A DNA stretch of 64,000 bases from contig NZ_CP132381.1 in assembly GCF_030758615.1 (NCBI RefSeq), positions 1,612,001 through 1,676,000 on the forward strand, given 5' to 3'. Made by a program: the position numbers and the translations under genes. The notes under the pieces were generated by a model. It did not search any database, was not told the origin of the DNA, and saw only the letters and a program-made list of their open reading frames with translations. This DNA is from Gilliamella apis. Its GTDB lineage: Bacteria; Pseudomonadota; Gammaproteobacteria; Enterobacterales; Orbaceae. Of the stretch, positions 46,757 to 55,106 are shown piece after piece (positions within the stretch are counted from its first letter, which is position 1; every line of letters starts with the position of its first letter).

Positions 46757-46771
46757 ATACGAAATTCGTAT
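46757..46771. promoter_or_regulatory. LysR-type operator between MFS and LysR genes
   Basis: ATACGAA-A-TTCGTAT, two perfect 7-base arms around one base, with the T-N11-A LysR pattern. It sits in the middle of the divergent gap. Confidence 0.55.
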
Positions 46772-46900
46772 CGCAGAAAAAATCATATAAACAAATGCAA
46801 AAAACAAAGTTCTCATTCATAATAATAATCTAATTTAGATAGATAAATGACATAAACGCTTACAACTCAGCGAAATAGTTTATTAGGGATAGTAAAATTT

Positions 46901-47806
46901 ATGGACATCTATAGCAAAAGATTACCAACGATTAAACAATTACAATATTTTATTGCTGTTTGTGAAGAACTCAGTTTTACTGGTGCAGCTGAAAAACTGG
47001 GCATTAGTCAACCCCCTCTTTCAATGCAAATTAGAAATTTAGAAGACAAGTTACAAAGCACATTATTTTTGCGAAACTCACACAACGTTGTATTAACCAA
47101 AGAAGGGGAAATATTAAAATCAAAAGTAACACAATTATTAAATGATCTTTGCTCTATCACTAAAGCAGCTAAGATAAATATTCTTGAAAAGGTCACGGTA
47201 GGGACAACAAAAACCTTATCTTTTGATTATATTCCTTTCTTTAAATTATTTTTGTCAGAATTTAGAGATGAGACTAAAATATATAAGCATAACTATACTT
47301 CGAAAGAGCTACTTCTTGAACTACAAAAAGGCAATATTGATTTTGCAATTGTCTCCGATTACCCAACTAGAGATTTTAGCGAAAACTCATTACTCATTTA
47401 TCAAGAACCAGTAACATTAGTATTACCGGCAAGTCATCCATGTTGTCAACAAAACAAAGTAAATCTTGATGATGTCACTGATTTACCATTATTTTGGTTT
47501 AAACAACAAGTAAATCCTTTTTTTTACGATCAATGTGAACAAGTATTCAATAAACTCGCCCATCCACTATCTCGTCGAGCCGAACTTGCAGATAATTTAT
47601 CTATGCTGCTAGAGGTTGCATTAGGTAAAGCAATGATGCTTCTACCACAATCAATGGCACAAGCTAAAGTTGAAGGAGTTACCTATAAAAAATTGATCTC
47701 AAATCAAGATAAAAGATTAAAAATAAATATTTATCTGATTTGGCGTAAAGATTTAAAAATCACCGCAGTTAATCAGGCGATAATAAATTATTTTAAGCGA
47801 GGTTAA
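46901..47806 (+). CDS. LysR-family transcriptional regulator
   Basis: 301 aa. HTH: LPTIKQLQYFIAVCEELSFTGAAEKLGISQPPLSMQIRNLEDKLQSTLFLRNSHNVVLTKEGE. Effector domain with VGTTKTLSFDYIPFFKLFLSEF, LLLELQKGNIDFAIVSDYP, LVLPASHPC and EVALGKAMMLLPQSMA. It has the start spacing of the CynR/BenM-type group. Divergent from the MFS gene, its probable target. Confidence 0.9.
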   Translation: MDIYSKRLPTIKQLQYFIAVCEELSFTGAAEKLGISQPPLSMQIRNLEDKLQSTLFLRNSHNVVLTKEGEILKSKVTQLLNDLCSITKAAKINILEKVTVGTTKTLSFDYIPFFKLFLSEFRDETKIYKHNYTSKELLLELQKGNIDFAIVSDYPTRDFSENSLLIYQEPVTLVLPASHPCCQQNKVNLDDVTDLPLFWFKQQVNPFFYDQCEQVFNKLAHPLSRRAELADNLSMLLEVALGKAMMLLPQSMAQAKVEGVTYKKLISNQDKRLKINIYLIWRKDLKITAVNQAIINYFKRG

Positions 47807-47879
47807 TGTATAGAATGGCTTCATTAGGATTGCAAAAACCCCCTTTCCTCAAAATTTTCATTTTTTAATAAATTGGTAT

Positions 47880-48413
47880 TTATCGTAATTTGCGTTGCAA
47901 ACTTTCAATAAAGTTTTCTATAACAATATTGTTATTATATCCACGTTGCCAATTTCTTAAAAACATGATTTGTTTAGGATTTAGGTATATAGGCTTACCT
48001 TCAATTTCTACGCTTCGCTCATTTGAAAACAAATGCCCAGAAGTTAAATGTGAATCTAATTGTTGAGCAGTGATATTTCTATTTAAATTTTTATGCGTAT
48101 GAACAAAAAACTGCTTAAACCAATTATCATAATCAACTAAGTCATATTCACCAGTTAATTCATACCCCCAAGCAGTTTTGCGAATATTTTCAAAATGAAA
48201 ATGTAAATTCCGTTTTGGAAAGGCACAATAAACAAAATGATATTGTTGGAATTTTCCAATCGTATGTGCTGATATTTTAAAATTATGTTGCAATATTTGG
48301 GTAATAATAAAAGCCGATTGATTATAGATTCGTAAAAAAGAACCTTCATCAATTAGGCTTAAAAAACCTTGTCTTTGACTAATTTCTAATTTGTCATTAA
48401 TTTTAATGTTCAT
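47880..48413 (-). CDS. Unknown 177-aa protein
   Basis: No family recognised. No signal peptide or membrane segment; mixed alpha/beta composition rich in aromatic and His residues (QQYHFVYCAFPKRNLHFHFENIRKTAWGYELTGEYDLVDYDNWFKQFF). The C-terminal part (NERSVEIEGKPIYLNPKQIMFLRNWQRGY) looks like a small structured domain. No Shine-Dalgarno is seen before the ATG; instead a strong hairpin (48432-48464) ends 18 bases upstream. It lies beside the phase-variable surface gene in the same direction. Confidence 0.6.
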   Translation of the reverse strand: MNIKINDKLEISQRQGFLSLIDEGSFLRIYNQSAFIITQILQHNFKISAHTIGKFQQYHFVYCAFPKRNLHFHFENIRKTAWGYELTGEYDLVDYDNWFKQFFVHTHKNLNRNITAQQLDSHLTSGHLFSNERSVEIEGKPIYLNPKQIMFLRNWQRGYNNNIVIENFIESLQRKLR

Positions 48414-48431
48414 TTTTTATTCTGTTTTTTT

Positions 48432-48464
48432 CGGCGTGATAACGCTAATCGCGTCATCACGCCG
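48432..48464. other. Strong GC-rich hairpin ahead of the 177-aa protein gene
   Basis: CGGCGTGAT / ATCACGCCG outer stem of 9 bp plus an inner ACGC/GCGT stem. On the minus strand it is followed by A7, not U, so it is not a normal terminator for that side. It is directly flanked by a GGTGACTT direct repeat (48464-48480). It may be a 5'-UTR structure or the mark of a small mobile element. Confidence 0.5.
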
Positions 48465-48618
48465 GTGACTTGGTGACTTTCTTTTTCATACTTTAGCCTT
48501 AATGATTTATTCAATACCATTTATCATTATATAATTAACGTTATAACTATCAAAAGAAGTGACTAATTAAGTAAAATCACCATAATAAAAAGCATTGATT
48601 CCATCTTACTTTTGGCCT

Positions 48619-50134
48619 CTACTTGCAAACTAGAAAATTAGGTGCATGAACATCTTCAGCATCTACTCCAACTAATCCTGACGAGATACTAACATCGACA
48701 TGCTGTCCATAATCACTGCCATAATAACGATCTTTAGTCCAATATCTATCTCTATCATCCTCCCAATTAGAGCCCGGATAAGATTGCTGAACGGTATACC
48801 CCCATTCAGGCAAAAGCCCCTCACCAATTGCTCGAGTATAACCATTGACGATATTAAAACCCCCATTAAGTTTGTATTCAGGTGCATTTGTTAATTCTTT
48901 ATAAGAAAACAATCTATCCTCACTACATTTTTTGATTGCAGGCTCCCACCAATCAAAAAAACCTTTAACTGGATTTGCCCATACACTAGTAGGATTAAAG
49001 GTATAATCATGTTTTATAGTTAAATCTCTCTTTAATGTTGCACGGACAGTTACATTTCCACTGGGTTTACCATTTAAAGTGACATAACCGTTCTCATCGA
49101 CTTCAACTTTTCCTCCTGGGTTATTTGGAATTGTAAAATGATAATCACTTGCAGCCCCTGTTAGTACTAACTGAAATTTGGCACCATCAAATCCTGTTGT
49201 AGGAAATTTTTTACCGCCGGATAAAGTTGGCTCAGTTTTAAATCCCCAATTAGGTACATAATCTGAATTATAACCGCCACCAGCTAGGGTTCTAACCGTA
49301 TAATTAGGATCATTCCATCTTATAAATCTATTATTGCTATCAAAACTTAACCATTGATACTCTGGATTTTTTTCTATAGCATAAGGTTTTACATAGCATA
49401 ACTTTGATATTGCTGAGATTTTGTATACTTTTTTTATTGTTACCAAATCACTTTGTCTTGGAATACCATATTGTGAAAAAGTCTGTATTTGATTACTGAT
49501 CTCTAACATTAATGGCATTGAATAACCACTACCACAGCCAATTATCTGATTATCACTAGGCGTTATTTTATTACCATTAGCATCAAACCATTGCCAAATA
49601 GTTGTAGTTATTAAAAATGGTTGGAAAGGATCGATACCATCACCATCTATATCTTGATAATTAATTTGATTGTCTAATTCTTGATAATGAAATTTTTTTA
49701 CGACAAATTGAGAAAATGTTAAATCACCATCAAACTCTTTAATTTCTTTTTCTTTTATATTACCAATTGTTTCACTATAAAATACGTTATTTACAGTAAA
49801 ACCATACTTATCCGCGACTATTTGTTTATTAACTACCGTGGGACTATTTCCCTGTATAACATTGATAGTGAAACTACTTAAGCCATAAGTACAAGGTACT
49901 ATAGTTGGATATAAGAAAATAATAAGTAACTTTGATTTTAAAAAATGCTGGAAAGAATAGGATAATAAGTTAGATGCCCGATGCCCGATGCCCGATGCCC
50001 GATGCCCGATGCCCGATGCCCGATGCCCGATGCCCGATGCCCGATGCCCGATGCCCGATGCCCGATGCCCGATGCCCGATGCCCGATGCCCGATGCCCGA
50101 TGCCCGATGCCCGATTAAGTTTACATTTTAACAT
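48619..50134 (-). CDS. Phase-variable exported surface protein, invasin/intimin-like; out of frame in this copy
   Basis: The ATG at 50134 (MLKCKLN) leads into 20 heptamers, read as repeats of RASGIGH. With 20 copies this frame hits TAA at 49972-49970, giving only 54 aa. The main frame is open from the repeat down to 48619 (about 454 codons) but has no start codon before 49518. With 19 or 22 copies the two join to a protein of about 500 aa. After the repeat comes a signal-like segment (LKSKLLIIFLYPTIVPCTYG), then Ig-like beta sequence (GGKVEVDENGYVTLNGKPSGNVTVRATLK) and a C-terminal domain with a Cys pair (KKCSEDRLFSYKEL...NFLVCK), like the lectin-type end of invasins. AAGGA lies 13 bases before the ATG. 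The surface role is inferred. Confidence 0.7.
49973..50115. repeat. Heptanucleotide tandem repeat, 20 x GATGCCC
   Basis: Twenty perfect copies of GATGCCC (49973-50112) plus a partial GAT. On the coding strand the unit is GGGCATC. A seven-base unit shifts the frame by one base per copy, so gain or loss of units by slippage would switch the gene across it on or off. Confidence 0.97.
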
Positions 50135-50475
50135 ATTTTCAGTAATCCTTGCTGAAATTTACATTTAATTTACAATAAAAACAATAAGATAAGTATTAAA
50201 TACTATATTTATTAAGTTAATAATCCATTAAACTAAAATCACAAAAAGTGTACATAGAATATTAATATAAAATTAATGATATGCAATAATTTTTTATGTA
50301 AACATTTGTTAAGAAAAAATTAAGCAATAATAAAAACATTACAGAAAAGCTTTTTTGAGTAACTTATTGTTACAATTTTGAAATTTTTCATATTTCGATC
50401 TATTTTAACAAATATTGCTTGCTAATAGTAAAGCCATTACAATGAGGAACAATTAACCATAACTCTTTTATTCCT
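50135..50475. other. AT-rich divergent gap
   Basis: No gene. It must hold the promoter of the phase-variable gene on the left, where AAGGA (50146-50150 region, minus strand) is the only ribosome-site-like motif. On the right it holds a good promoter for the GNAT gene (separate entry). Confidence 0.5.
50415..50443 (+). promoter_or_regulatory. Promoter of the GNAT gene
   Basis: TTGCTT (50415-50420) and TACAAT (50438-50443), spaced by 17 bases, 32 bases before the start codon; GAGGAA follows at 50444-50449. Confidence 0.55.
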
Positions 50476-50970
50476 ATGATTACTTATGTTAATGCGACTT
50501 TAGATGATTTACCTTTTATCGTGGAGGTTTATAATTCGACTATTGCCAGTCGTCAGGTAACGGCCGATTTGCAGCCGGTGTCGGTTGAAAGCCGAATTGC
50601 ATGGTTTGAACAGCATAATTCGCAAAAACGTCCACTTTGGTTAATCAAATATCAAAATCAACCTTGTGGTTGGGTCAGTTTGTCATCTTTTTATGGTCGT
50701 CCAGCTTATGATAAAACAGTTGAGATAAGCTTATATATTCATCAAGATTTTAGAGGCAAAAAAATTGGTCAAACTGCTGTACGAGAAATTGAGTCATTTG
50801 CCAAACAAGTGGGTATTGACGCTATATTGAGCTATGTTTTTGGCCATAATGTTCCAAGCATTAAGCTATTCGAAAAAATGCATTATCAACAATGGGCATT
50901 ACTGCCCAACATTGCTGAACTTGATGGTATCAAACGTGATTTAGTTATTTTAGGTAAACGATTTGATTAA
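50476..50970 (+). CDS. GNAT N-acetyltransferase, phosphinothricin/amino-acid type
   Basis: 164 aa, of the Pat/MnaT-like GNAT group that acetylates phosphinothricin, methionine derivatives or similar. Motifs: a start ITYVNATLDDLPFIVEVYNSTIASRQVTAD, GWVSLSSFYGRPAYDKTVEISLYI and the acetyl-CoA loop QDFRGKKIGQTAV, then NVPSIKLFEKMHY. Stands alone with its own promoter; a rhomboid gene follows after 47 bases. The substrate is not decided by sequence. Confidence 0.87.
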   Translation: MITYVNATLDDLPFIVEVYNSTIASRQVTADLQPVSVESRIAWFEQHNSQKRPLWLIKYQNQPCGWVSLSSFYGRPAYDKTVEISLYIHQDFRGKKIGQTAVREIESFAKQVGIDAILSYVFGHNVPSIKLFEKMHYQQWALLPNIAELDGIKRDLVILGKRFD

Positions 50971-51017
50971 ACTAATCATCTAATTTAATGTGATTTTTTC
51001 AACGGAAACCTTAGCAT

Positions 51018-51746
51018 ATGTCTATCTTAAAAAATGTTCAACCGCTCTATAATCAAGCGAAAATTACCAGTATTTTAATACTGATTAATATTGCTTGTTT
51101 TTTTATTTCTCGACTACTCGATGAGCGAGGATTCTCAACATTTAGTCAAAATAGATTCCTGATTGATTGGGGGGCTGATGTTGCTCAGTTAACTTTCTCA
51201 GGTCAATATTGGCGCTTATTTACTAATATTTTTATGCATGTTAGTTTAACCCATCTTGCTATGAATATGTTAGCATTGTGGAGTATTGGCATTATTCTAG
51301 AACGCTTGCTACCACCATTAGCCTTTATTGGCATTTATCTATTATCAGGATTATTTGGTAGTTTAGCCAGTGATGTTGCCACTATTAATCATAATGTCAT
51401 TAGTTGTGGCGCATCAGGTGCAATTTTAGGAATTATTACGGCATTACTTGCGTATTGTTTAATTAATCGTACTGACTTACAAGAGATGCCAATCAAATCA
51501 ATCGTAGTCAGTTTATTACTGACCTTTGGGTTAGGATTGCTACCTTCTATTGATAATATGGCACATATTGGTGGAGCTATCACTGGCCTTATTTTAGGCG
51601 GACTAATTAGTGTTTGTTTAGAAAAATTCCGCTATCAAAAACAGATCTGCACACTATTAATTATCACGATATTAATAATGTCATCTTTACTTTTATATTG
51701 GGGTTATCAGCATTATCAATTGATAAGTGGCTATCAATATTATTAA
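51018..51746 (+). CDS. Rhomboid-family intramembrane serine protease
   Basis: 242 aa with six to seven membrane helices. The catalytic Ser is S133 in SCGASGAILG and the catalytic His is H183 in NMAHIGGAITG. The helix-2 HxxxN pattern is HLAMN (H79, N83), and WRLFTNIFMHVSLTHL is the L1 loop. All catalytic residues are intact. No soluble extra domain. Substrate unknown. Ends in a bidirectional terminator facing lolE. Confidence 0.92.
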   Translation: MSILKNVQPLYNQAKITSILILINIACFFISRLLDERGFSTFSQNRFLIDWGADVAQLTFSGQYWRLFTNIFMHVSLTHLAMNMLALWSIGIILERLLPPLAFIGIYLLSGLFGSLASDVATINHNVISCGASGAILGIITALLAYCLINRTDLQEMPIKSIVVSLLLTFGLGLLPSIDNMAHIGGAITGLILGGLISVCLEKFRYQKQICTLLIITILIMSSLLLYWGYQHYQLISGYQYY

Positions 51747-51750
51747 AAAT

Positions 51751-51776
51751 AAGGCGCAAATCAGATATTGCGCCTT
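51751..51776. terminator. Bidirectional terminator between rhomboid and lolE
   Basis: AAGGCGCAA / TTGCGCCTT 9-bp stem with an 8-base loop. A-rich DNA on the left and T-rich on the right give U tracts in both directions, between two convergent genes. Confidence 0.85.
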
Positions 51777-51794
51777 GTTTATGTTTCATTATCA

Positions 51795-53033
51795 TTAATA
51801 GCTACTTAGCACGCGAGCCGGATCGATTTTACAAGCTCTTTGCGCTGGATAATAACTGGCAATCAAACTTAGCAGCATGGCCGTAATAAATACCATGATG
51901 ACATCCAAAAGATGAATTTCTGATGGTAAAAAATCAACAAAATAGATATTACTGTTTAAAAACTTATGTCCCATCATTGATTCAACCGCTGCCATAATAT
52001 TAGAAAGCTGCCATGCCAATATAGATCCAAGCAATACACCAATCACACTACCGATTAATCCTGAAAGTACACCATACCAAATAAAAATACGTTTTATTAA
52101 GCGATTAGTCGCCCCAAGTGTTTTAAGGATAGCAATATCACGTTGTTTATCTTTTACCGCAATAACCAACGTCGACACAATATTGAAGCAAGCCACACCA
52201 ATAACCACAATCATCGCTAAATACATAATTTGTCTAATCATTTGAATATCACGATACATGAAGCCAAAGGTATGTTCCCAACTATTAAAACTAAGATCTT
52301 CTTCAAGATTTAATGTTGCATGACCAATAATAGCACTAGCTTGATAGACATTATCAACATTAATCATCAACCCCGTGACACTGTCACCAATAGCAAGTAA
52401 CTGTTGTGAATCAGCTAATGGCAATAAAGCAACATTGTTACTTAACGTACCACTTAGATCTAAAATACCGTGTACTTGCAAACGAACACGCCGAGGGGGC
52501 TTAAGTTGCTCAGGATTGTTTGATACAGGAATAAGTAAGGTAACCCACTGCCCTTCATTAACCGCTAATGATTTAGCTAATCCTGCTCCTAAAATGATTT
52601 GCTGGCTGTCAGCCTTAAAATCTTGCCATCTATTATTAAGGACATAGTTGGGTAATGAACTGATTTTCTGTTCTAGTTCTGGATCAAATCCTTGTACTTC
52701 AACAGCACCAAGCTTACTACCATTTTCAATCAATCCGGTAAAACTAACATAAGGCGTCACCGATAAGATATTTTTGTTCTCTTGTAACTCGGTTTGAACA
52801 TGCTGCCAATTATCTAAGTTGCCATATTGTGAATAAATTTGACCATGTGGTACTACTGATAACACCCGATCGTTGAGTTCTCGTTCAAAACCATTCATAG
52901 CGCTTAAACCAATAATCAATGCAGCAATACCAATAGCAATGCTCAAGGTTGAAATAATTGATATCAACGAAACCATGCCACTTTTACGGCGACCTTTACG
53001 AAATTTAATGGCTGTAATTAATGATAAATTCAT
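51795..53033 (-). CDS. lolE: Lipoprotein-releasing ABC transporter permease LolE
   Basis: Inner-membrane subunit of LolCDE, which extracts outer-membrane-bound lipoproteins for LolA. 412 aa (E. coli 414). N-terminus RKGRRKSGMVSLISIISTLSIAIGIAALIIGLSAMNGFERELNDRVLSVVPHG, a large periplasmic domain, then three C-terminal helices (MYLAMIVVIGVACFNIVSTLVIAVKDKQRDIAILKTLGATNRLI). Last gene of the lolC-lolD-lolE operon. Confidence 0.95.
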   Translation of the reverse strand: MNLSLITAIKFRKGRRKSGMVSLISIISTLSIAIGIAALIIGLSAMNGFERELNDRVLSVVPHGQIYSQYGNLDNWQHVQTELQENKNILSVTPYVSFTGLIENGSKLGAVEVQGFDPELEQKISSLPNYVLNNRWQDFKADSQQIILGAGLAKSLAVNEGQWVTLLIPVSNNPEQLKPPRRVRLQVHGILDLSGTLSNNVALLPLADSQQLLAIGDSVTGLMINVDNVYQASAIIGHATLNLEEDLSFNSWEHTFGFMYRDIQMIRQIMYLAMIVVIGVACFNIVSTLVIAVKDKQRDIAILKTLGATNRLIKRIFIWYGVLSGLIGSVIGVLLGSILAWQLSNIMAAVESMMGHKFLNSNIYFVDFLPSEIHLLDVIMVFITAMLLSLIASYYPAQRACKIDPARVLSSY

Positions 53034-53053
53034 ATTTAATTATCCGTTCAGCT

Positions 53054-53752
53054 TTATTTCACAGAATTACTGGTAGACAACTGGCCATCACTCATAATCA
53101 ATTGTTGATCAAGTTTATTCGCTAAAACTAAATCATGGGTAACAACTAAAAATGCCGTGCCATGTTCTCGATTAAGTTTAATTAACAGATCAAAAATGGC
53201 GTCAGCGGTCGATTTATCTAAGTTACCAGTAGGTTCATCGGCCATCACTAAAGCAGGATTATTAATTAAAGCCCTGCCTATTGCCACTCGTTGACGTTCA
53301 CCACCAGATAACTCTGCTGGGCGGTGATTAGCTCGTTTAACTAAATTCACCGACTCTAACATTGCCATAGCCCGTTTTTTAGCCTCATTTGGTGAAGTAC
53401 CGGCAATTAATAACGGCATCGCCACATTTTCCAATGCGGTAAAGTCAGGAAGAAGATGATGAAACTGATATACGAAACCAATTTCTTGATTACGTAAATG
53501 TGCTTTTTCTTGTTCTGATAACCGATTAAGCTGTTGTGATTTAAATATAATTTCACCTGAAGTTGGTTTGTCTAATCCACCTAATAGATGCAATAAAGTA
53601 CTTTTTCCTGATCCTGAGCTACCAATAATAGCGAGTAATGATTGCGGATAAATATCAAATGAAACATTTTTTAGTACTTCAGTAACCATTTTGCCTTCTT
53701 TATAGGTTTTATAAAGATTTTTAGCTGAAAGAAGTGGCTGTAAATTATTCAT
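53054..53752 (-). CDS. lolD: Lipoprotein-releasing ABC transporter ATPase LolD
   Basis: ATPase of LolCDE. 232 aa. Walker [19 protein letters not shown], the LolD-specific [22 protein letters not shown], signature [15 protein letters not shown], Walker [14 protein letters not shown] and switch VVTHD. The ATG at 53752 lies inside the last codons of lolC, an 8-base overlap; longer open frame is not used. Confidence 0.96.
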   Translation of the reverse strand: MNNLQPLLSAKNLYKTYKEGKMVTEVLKNVSFDIYPQSLLAIIGSSGSGKSTLLHLLGGLDKPTSGEIIFKSQQLNRLSEQEKAHLRNQEIGFVYQFHHLLPDFTALENVAMPLLIAGTSPNEAKKRAMAMLESVNLVKRANHRPAELSGGERQRVAIGRALINNPALVMADEPTGNLDKSTADAIFDLLIKLNREHGTAFLVVTHDLVLANKLDQQLIMSDGQLSTSNSVK

Positions 53753-54956
53753 AACGTAAAGCCTCCGCTGGTTGAATATTGGCTGCACGATACGCAGGAT
53801 AAAGTGTGGAAATTAGTGATAACATAAGTAATCCGAAAATAATAAATACTATCTGTGAAGGCTCAACCAAACTAGGTAATTCAATACCAGCAAAGGATAA
53901 TCCAAGCACTGACATCAATTCATTGAGATAGGAAGCAAGTAACAGCCCTATGGCACTACCGAGTAAGGTACCAATGACACCAGAACTCGCACCTTGAATA
54001 ATAAAAATCAGCATAATTTTAAAACGTGACAAGCCTTGCGTTTTTAAAATCGCGACTTCCCCTTGTTTTTCCATAACCAACAAACTTAATGAAGTAATAA
54101 TGTTAAAAGCCGCCACAATCACAATCAAACTAATTAATAAGCCCATTACATTTTTTTCCATCTTGATTGCTTGAAACAATTCACCACGTTTAGCTCGCCA
54201 ATCAGTAAAAACTAAATCATCGGGTAACGAACGGTTAGTTACTGATGCGATTTCCAGTGGATGTGTTAAAAATAATCGCCAGCCACTAATATTATTCGCT
54301 GGATACCGTAATAAATTTTTGGCATCAGATTGATTGATATAGATTAACGCTTGGTTAATATCATGATTGACCGAAAATAAACCACTTATAGTAAATAAAC
54401 GTTGTGAAGGAATGCGTCCAACTGGCGTTATCTGGCTAGCATCGGTGACCATTAAGCGAATTTTGTCACCAACCAAAACACCAAGTTGATTAGCCAATGT
54501 CTGTCCCAGTATCACATTATAGCTACCCGCTTGTAATGAATCGATTGAACCTGTATAAACATAATTTTCTATTGGATCATGATCCTCTGCGGTGATACCC
54601 ATTAAGGTACTAACCGTAATACTTTGCTGACTTTGTAATACCACATCACTGGTAATTACTGGCGTAATTCGTTCAACGCCAGGGATATTTTCAAATTGTT
54701 TAGAATCAATAACAGTTGTATTGATTCTTCCGGTTTTTGTAGTAATTTGCGCTTGGGGGAAAAACTTTAAGATACTGTTTTGCATCTGATCTTCCAATCC
54801 ATTCATTACCGACAAAACCACAATCAAACCGATAGAACCGAGCATGATGCCAATCATAGATAGCCAAGAAACAAAGCGACCAAACCCATCGGTTTTTTGC
54901 CCGTATACATAGCGTAAACCTATATAAAATACTAATGGACGAAATATTTTTGACAT
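53745..54956 (-). CDS. lolC: Lipoprotein-releasing ABC transporter permease LolC
   Basis: Partner permease of LolE. 403 aa from the ATG at 54956 ([70 protein letters not shown]), matching the E. coli LolC start; a frame open 32 codons further upstream is not conserved. Periplasmic domain in the middle, then C-terminal helices with [28 protein letters not shown]. Separate LolC and LolE genes as in enteric bacteria. It diverges from mfd. Confidence 0.95.
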   Translation of the reverse strand: MSKIFRPLVFYIGLRYVYGQKTDGFGRFVSWLSMIGIMLGSIGLIVVLSVMNGLEDQMQNSILKFFPQAQITTKTGRINTTVIDSKQFENIPGVERITPVITSDVVLQSQQSITVSTLMGITAEDHDPIENYVYTGSIDSLQAGSYNVILGQTLANQLGVLVGDKIRLMVTDASQITPVGRIPSQRLFTISGLFSVNHDINQALIYINQSDAKNLLRYPANNISGWRLFLTHPLEIASVTNRSLPDDLVFTDWRAKRGELFQAIKMEKNVMGLLISLIVIVAAFNIITSLSLLVMEKQGEVAILKTQGLSRFKIMLIFIIQGASSGVIGTLLGSAIGLLLASYLNELMSVLGLSFAGIELPSLVEPSQIVFIIFGLLMLSLISTLYPAYRAANIQPAEALRYE

Positions 54957-55106
54957 AATAGTTATAAAGTACCTAAAGTTTTCAATTAAGTTTAACCAGT
55001 TAAATTTTAACTGCTTATCATACAGGATTAAACAGTTATAGAAAACAACCATATAATTACGTTATAATCTTAGGCTAACTTTGTCGCAATTATCTATTAT
55101 TCTAAC

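Noticed and set aside
48619..49518. A 299-aa protein starting at the ATG 49518
   Set aside because: The same frame is coding-like for another ~150 codons upstream, including a signal-like segment, so 49518 is an internal Met.
49974..50168. Plus-strand open frame giving MPDARCP repeats
   Set aside because: It is just the translation of the heptamer repeat on the non-coding strand; no ribosome site, no conserved domain.
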